DNA from: Lachnospiraceae bacterium
GTDB taxonomy: Bacteria > Bacillota > Clostridia > Lachnospirales > Lachnospiraceae
Assembly (NCBI GenBank): GCA_017427775.1
Contig: JAFRSD010000009.1
Coordinates: forward strand, 124,001 to 188,000
Length of the DNA stretch: 64,000 nucleotides
Direction of reading: 5' to 3'
In this document: positions 60,489 through 64,000 of the stretch, one piece after another
Layout of the letters: each line of letters starts with the position of its first letter
How positions within the stretch are numbered: the stretch's first letter is position 1
The notes under the pieces: model-generated
Database searches by the model: none
What the model was told of the DNA's origin: nothing
The model's input: the letters and a program-made list of their open reading frames with translations, nothing else
Made by a program: the position numbers and the translations under genes

Positions 60489-61298
60489 TTATGAGAAGAC
60501 TTTCCGGTTGACGTCAGCTTCTTCCAGTTCACACGGGAGAATGGAATTGGCGAACCGCCGGAACTGCTCCTCGCCATCGCTTACAAAGAAGCGGTGCGCG
60601 GACGGTGTATCGGACGTCTTCAAAAGGCCGCGTCCGGCAAGCATTGAAGCAAGCTCCTTGGCGGTCTCATATGCCGGGTTTACAAGCGTAACATCGGGCC
60701 CTGCAACCTCGCCGATCACTTCCGTGAGAAGCGGATAGTGTGTGCACCCGAGTACGAGTGTGTCCACGCCTTTCGAAAGAAGGGGAGTGAGGTAGCGCTC
60801 CGCCATCGTCCTTGTGACGGGGTCGTTCTGAAGCCCCTCCTCAACAAGGGGAACGAAGAGCGGGCACGCTTGTCCGAATACATGAACATCCGGGCTGATG
60901 CTCCGTAAATAGCGTCCGTAAAGACCGCTCCGGATCGTACCGCTTGTGGCGATAACGCCGATGTTGCCGGTCTTCGTGATGGCAGCCGCGGCTTTCGCGC
61001 CGGGTTTTACCACGCCGATGACCGGAACCGGAAGCTCCGCGCTCAGCGTGTCGAGGGCAAATGCGCTCGCGGTATTGCACGCGATGACTATGGCCTTCAC
61101 CGAATGGGAACATAAGAACCGCGCAATCTGGCGGGAATAGGCTATGACGGTTTCCTCGGATTTGTTTCCGTAGGGAACGCGGGCGGTGTCACCGAAATAG
61201 AGAAGGGATTCTTTCGGCAGGCGGAGCATGATCTCCTTGGCTACCGTCAGTCCCCCTACGCCGGAATCGAAAACACCGATGGGCAGATCATTGGTCAT
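60489..61298 (-). CDS. murI: Glutamate racemase
   Basis: 269 residues. It makes D-glutamate for peptidoglycan. Two catalytic cysteines are in IACNTASAFAL (near residue 74) and LGCTHYPLL (near residue 185), and IGVFDSGVGGLTVAKE is the N-terminal motif. Length normal. Followed by DUF1934 in the same direction. Confidence 0.97.
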   Translation of the reverse strand: MTNDLPIGVFDSGVGGLTVAKEIMLRLPKESLLYFGDTARVPYGNKSEETVIAYSRQIARFLCSHSVKAIVIACNTASAFALDTLSAELPVPVIGVVKPGAKAAAAITKTGNIGVIATSGTIRSGLYGRYLRSISPDVHVFGQACPLFVPLVEEGLQNDPVTRTMAERYLTPLLSKGVDTLVLGCTHYPLLTEVIGEVAGPDVTLVNPAYETAKELASMLAGRGLLKTSDTPSAHRFFVSDGEEQFRRFANSILPCELEEADVNRKVFS

Positions 61299-61464
61299 AA
61301 AAGGTCTCCTGACTTATAGGATAAATACAATCTACGAGGAAAATCATATCGCAAACAGCCCGAAAAAGCAAGTCCGAAGGGGAGAGCTTTACGTTCGCCG
61401 GTTATAAGGTCATGACGTCCGAGATGGTTTGCGCGAAGATCGTAGAACATCCGTGATGAGACGG

Positions 61465-61493
61465 TTGCCTTTCCGCAGGCGGTTCGCTATAAT
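61465..61493 (+). promoter_or_regulatory. Promoter of ispE
   Basis: TTGCCT (61465-61470), 17-bp spacer, consensus TATAAT (61488-61493). Confidence 0.78.
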
Positions 61494-61573
61494 GTGTTGT
61501 GGAAAATGTGAGGCGGACGTTGTATTTGCCGTAAAAGGGCAAATGCCACCGGCCTCTTGGGAAGGCGGACAAA

Positions 61574-62437
61574 ATGAAAGACAGACTGGAACTCGAAGCG
61601 CATGCCAAGATCAATCTGGCGCTTGACGTGATCGGAAAGCGGCCGGACGGATATCACGACGTAAAGATGATCATGCAGAGCATTAAGCTTTGCGACCGTG
61701 TCGTTTTAGAGAAGACGGAAGGGGACGGCGTGACGCTACGGACCGATCTCGGAATGCTTACCTGCGGCAAAGGAAATCTTGTTTATGACGCGGCCGTGCT
61801 CTTTTTGGAGCAGACCGGAATCCGGGCAGGTGTTTCGATCTTTTTAGAGAAGCACATCCCCGTGGCAGCAGGACTTGCGGGCGGCAGCACCGATGCGGCG
61901 GCGGTTCTTCGGGGATTGAATGAGTTGTTTGAAACCGGGCTCTCCGCGGAGGAGCTGTGCGAGATGGGACTTCGGCTCGGCGCGGACGTCCCGTACTGCA
62001 TCACGGGCGGGACGGCACTTGCGGAAGGCATCGGAGAGAAGCTTACGAAGCTTCCGAATGCGCCTCTGTTTCATGCGGTGCTTGTAAAGCCCGACGCATC
62101 TGCTTCCACGAAGGAAATCTACGGCAGGTTGGTACTGGACGAGAAGACGGACCATCCGGATGTTGACGGCATGATCCGTGCAATAGAAGAGAAGGACTAT
62201 CTCGGAATCAGTTCCCGGCTCGGAAACGTGCTGGAACCCGTGACGAGAGAACTGTGTCCGGAGATTGTGAAGATCGAGCAGGCCATGAAAAGCTTTGGCG
62301 CGGAGGGCACGCTGATGAGCGGCTCCGGCCCGACCGTGTTCGGCCTGTTTACGGACAGCGCCCGGGCAACCGCAGCCTTTATGCATTTCCGGGTCGGCGG
62401 CTATCGGCAGGTCTTTCTGACAGCGTTTACGGAGTAA
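61574..62437 (+). CDS. ispE: 4-(cytidine 5'-diphospho)-2-C-methyl-D-erythritol kinase
   Basis: 287 residues. GHMP kinase in the non-mevalonate isoprenoid pathway. AHAKINLALDVIGKRPDGYHDV is the IspE opening, IPVAAGLAGGSTDAAAVL (near residue 94) is the ATP loop, and MSGSGPTVFGLF (near residue 252) is the third motif. The binding site is a weak GGAAGG. Stands alone with a promoter and terminator. Confidence 0.96.
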   Translation: MKDRLELEAHAKINLALDVIGKRPDGYHDVKMIMQSIKLCDRVVLEKTEGDGVTLRTDLGMLTCGKGNLVYDAAVLFLEQTGIRAGVSIFLEKHIPVAAGLAGGSTDAAAVLRGLNELFETGLSAEELCEMGLRLGADVPYCITGGTALAEGIGEKLTKLPNAPLFHAVLVKPDASASTKEIYGRLVLDEKTDHPDVDGMIRAIEEKDYLGISSRLGNVLEPVTRELCPEIVKIEQAMKSFGAEGTLMSGSGPTVFGLFTDSARATAAFMHFRVGGYRQVFLTAFTE

Positions 62438-62443
62438 GATAAT

Positions 62444-62477
62444 CAGGCGGTACCGAAGTTTGATTCGGTACCGCCTG
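62444..62477 (+). terminator. Terminator after ispE
   Basis: CAGGCGGTACCGAA (62444-62457), loop GTTTGA, TTCGGTACCGCCTG (62464-62477), 14-bp perfect stem; only a short T tract follows. Confidence 0.8.
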
Positions 62478-62581
62478 CTGTTTGTGTTATCGTTTTATGA
62501 AGGAACAGACCGCCTTATGTCCGGATTCCCGGTCCTGCAGGCCGGCGCCACATTCAGCCGGCGCAATGGCTCGGGTCTGCA

Positions 62582-62800
62582 TCAGTCCGTCTGCCCCGTT
62601 GTTTCAGATTGTACCGGAACTTCGGTCCGGTGCACCTCACGGATGTTCTTCTCGGCCTGGCGGCGCGGAAGCATGACCTGATGACCGCAGCCCTGACAGC
62701 GGAGCTTAAAGTCCATGCCGACGCGTTCAATCTTCCATTCATAACTGCCGCAGGGATGCGGCTTCTTCATTTTTACGATATCACCGAGCTGAATGTCCAT
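62582..62800 (-). CDS. DUF951 family protein
   Basis: 72 residues, all within the DUF951 family of small Firmicutes proteins. LGDIVKMKKPHPCGSYEW and LRCQGCGHQVMLPRR carry the conserved Cys/His residues, which suggest metal or nucleic-acid binding. The role is unknown. In many Firmicutes it lies near rpsF, ssb and rpsR, as here. Confidence 0.9.
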   Translation of the reverse strand: MDIQLGDIVKMKKPHPCGSYEWKIERVGMDFKLRCQGCGHQVMLPRRQAEKNIREVHRTEVPVQSETTGQTD

Positions 62801-62913
62801 CTTCCTACCTCAGATCGCCTGCCCGGCATGACCGCGGGAGGCTGTTTTTCTTATCATACGAAAAACGGGAGATGATTGCAAGCAGAGTTTTGCGGGTTTG
62901 AGGAAAATTATTC

Positions 62914-62942
62914 TTGCATTCTTGCAGACGGTGTGCTACAAT
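62914..62942 (+). promoter_or_regulatory. Promoter of rpsF-ssb-rpsR
   Basis: TTGCAT (62914-62919), 17-bp spacer ending TGC, TACAAT (62937-62942). Confidence 0.75.
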
Positions 62943-62949
62943 AAGCATC

Positions 62950-63004
62950 CGTGGTATATTAACCCATATTCCTTGCTCCCGGTGAGTCGGGGGCCAGAGA
63001 CCAG
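62950..63004 (+). promoter_or_regulatory. Possible ribosomal-protein leader structure before rpsF
   Basis: GCTCCCG (about 62975) pairs with CGGGGGC (about 62988) around GTGAGT, within the 80-base leader. S6:S18 autoregulatory leaders are known in this position. This one shows a stem, but I cannot confirm the conserved motif. Confidence 0.35.
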
Positions 63005-63022
63005 AAGGAGGTGCAAACAACT

Positions 63023-63313
63023 ATGAACAAGTACGAATTAGCGTTAGTTGTGAATGCAAAGATCGAAGATGATGCCAGAGAGGCAGTACTTCAGGCAGCA
63101 AAAGATCTCATTGCAAGATTCGGCGGCGTGATTACCGACGTTGACGATCAGGGCAAGAAGAAGCTCGCGTATGAGATCCAGAAGATGACCGAAGGATTCT
63201 ACTACTTCATCCACTTCGATGCAGAAGCGACCGTACCCAATGAGATCGAGCAGAGAGTTCGTATCATGGATAACGTTCTTCGCTATCTGTGTGTTCGCGT
63301 AGACGAGCAGTAA
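63023..63313 (+). CDS. rpsF: 30S ribosomal protein S6
   Basis: 96 residues. MNKYELALVVNAKIEDDAREAV, YEIQKMTEGFYYFIHFDA and RIMDNVLRYLCVRVDEQ are S6 blocks. ATG 63023 is set by AAGGAGGTG ten bases upstream. Followed by ssb after 16 bp, in the standard Firmicutes rpsF-ssb-rpsR operon. Confidence 0.97.
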   Translation: MNKYELALVVNAKIEDDAREAVLQAAKDLIARFGGVITDVDDQGKKKLAYEIQKMTEGFYYFIHFDAEATVPNEIEQRVRIMDNVLRYLCVRVDEQ

Positions 63314-63329
63314 AGGGGGGAATCCTTTT

Positions 63330-63785
63330 ATGAACAAAGTGATTTTGATGGGACGTCTCACAAGAGACCCCGAAGTAAGATATTCTCAGGGAGCAAATTC
63401 AACAGCGGTTGCCCGTTATTCGATCGCCGTTGACCGCCGCTTTAAGCGTGACGGTGAGCCCGATGCGGACTTCTTTAACTGTACCGTATTCGGAAAAGGC
63501 GCTGAATTTGCCGAGAAATATTTGAAGCAGGGTACCAAGATTGTAATTACCGGACGTGTTGAGAATGACAACTACACCAACAAGGACGGTCAGAAGGTTT
63601 ACGGCACCCGCATTCTCGTAGAAGAGCAGGAATTCGCCGAGAGCAAGAATGCTGCTTCGGCAGGAAACGGCTCCGGTAACAGTTTCGCAGGAAACGGTTT
63701 CGGTTCCGCGGCACCGGCTCCTTCTGCAGGCGAAGGCTTTATGGACATTCCGGACGGAGTGAACGAAGAGCTTCCGTTCAACTAA
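63330..63785 (+). CDS. ssb: Single-stranded DNA-binding protein
   Basis: 151 residues. OB-fold at 1-105 ([42 protein letters not shown]). A flexible Gly/Ser/Ala-rich linker follows, then a C-terminal acidic tip [13 protein letters not shown], the usual protein-contact tail. It coats single-stranded DNA in replication and repair. Confidence 0.97.
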   Translation: MNKVILMGRLTRDPEVRYSQGANSTAVARYSIAVDRRFKRDGEPDADFFNCTVFGKGAEFAEKYLKQGTKIVITGRVENDNYTNKDGQKVYGTRILVEEQEFAESKNAASAGNGSGNSFAGNGFGSAAPAPSAGEGFMDIPDGVNEELPFN

Positions 63786-63849
63786 AAGATTCGACATCTA
63801 TGAGCCCTGTTCCGTGGGCTTGACTAAATCAGATAGGAGGTACACCACA

Positions 63850-64000
63850 ATGGCTTTCCAGAAGTCCGATAAGGGTGACAAGGGCGACGCTCCGATGAGA
63901 AAGAGAGTAGTTCGCAGAAGAAAGAAAGTTTGCGTTTTCTGTACTGAAAAGGAAGGAAACGGTATTGATTATAAGGATGTGAACAAGCTTAAGAAGTTCG
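63850..64000 (+). CDS. rpsR: 30S ribosomal protein S18 (partial, runs off the right edge)
   Basis: Fifty codons visible. [21 protein letters not shown] and [12 protein letters not shown] are the S18 core. AGGAGGTACACCACA precedes ATG 63850. The C-terminal part lies beyond the window. Confidence 0.95.
   Translation, partial: MAFQKSDKGDKGDAPMRKRVVRRRKKVCVFCTEKEGNGIDYKDVNKLKKF

Noticed and set aside
60489-61298. murI-DUF1934 pair as a defence or toxin module
   Set aside because: A normal glutamate racemase followed by a common Firmicutes DUF; no feature of a toxin-antitoxin pair.
1-64000. CRISPR arrays, insertion sequences, prophage, tRNA or rRNA genes
   Set aside because: No regularly spaced repeats, transposase or integrase genes, inverted-repeat-flanked elements or cloverleaf sequences were found on reading both strands.

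Overview
The window is a GC-moderate chromosomal stretch from a Gram-positive, anaerobic, fibre-degrading Clostridia, most likely Lachnospiraceae (inference). The grounds are strong AGGAGG-type ribosome binding sites, sigma-A promoters with 17-bp spacers, Firmicutes marker families (CvfB, YwlG/UPF0340, DUF1934, DUF951, rpsF-ssb-rpsR), pyruvate phosphate dikinase, and many lipoproteins and surface proteins with Pro/Thr/Glu linkers. I place 55 protein genes, the first and last of them partial, and 47 are on the + strand. I see no tRNA, rRNA, CRISPR, insertion sequence or prophage.

Layout. 0-9 kb: sugar nucleotidyltransferase, ComF-like phosphoribosyltransferase, CvfB (-), CAAX-type protease, thioredoxin reductase, a transglutaminase-like lipoprotein, and an unusual YjbR/alkyltransferase-like/HAD triple fusion. 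8.7-9.3 kb: a non-coding AT-rich interval with six DnaA-box-like 9-mers in about 100 bp. 9.3-13 kb: a four-gene operon (small protein, BspA-type LRR protein, metallopeptidase/VWA protein, MoxR-like ATPase). 13-16 kb: ppdK.

16-35 kb is a xylan-utilisation region. It holds a secreted GH10 xylanase lipoprotein, a GH120 beta-xylosidase, a 1485-residue LRR/EF-hand surface protein, a GH51 arabinofuranosidase with a MATE transporter on the opposite strand, and an operon of cytoplasmic GH10-CBM, SIMPL protein, domain-permuted GH3 and a P-loop protein with a histone-H1-like tail. Extracellular xylan would be cut by the lipoprotein GH10 and imported oligomers finished inside by GH10, GH120, GH51 and GH3. 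Three copies of a 9-bp motif precede the second GH10 promoter.

35-41 kb is a cobalamin-riboswitch operon: EcfT, a fused double EcfA ATPase, an S component, and two surface proteins. The last has an alpha/alpha-barrel-like region plus a DUF4430 domain, the architecture of animal transcobalamin/intrinsic factor. I regard this as the most striking system here: a candidate bacterial surface B12-capture and uptake machine.

41-64 kb is mainly housekeeping: sugar isomerase, acetyltransferases, a lipoprotein/nuclease/AlaX operon with overlapping genes, ptsI, a cold-shock gene with a structured leader, VanY-type peptidase, pgi, nadE, rhomboid protease, HAD, a PfoR-like EIIC protein, ywlG, a PurF-like protein without the catalytic Cys, a glycosyltransferase and PAP2 phosphatase, murI, ispE, and finally rpsF-ssb-rpsR running off the end.
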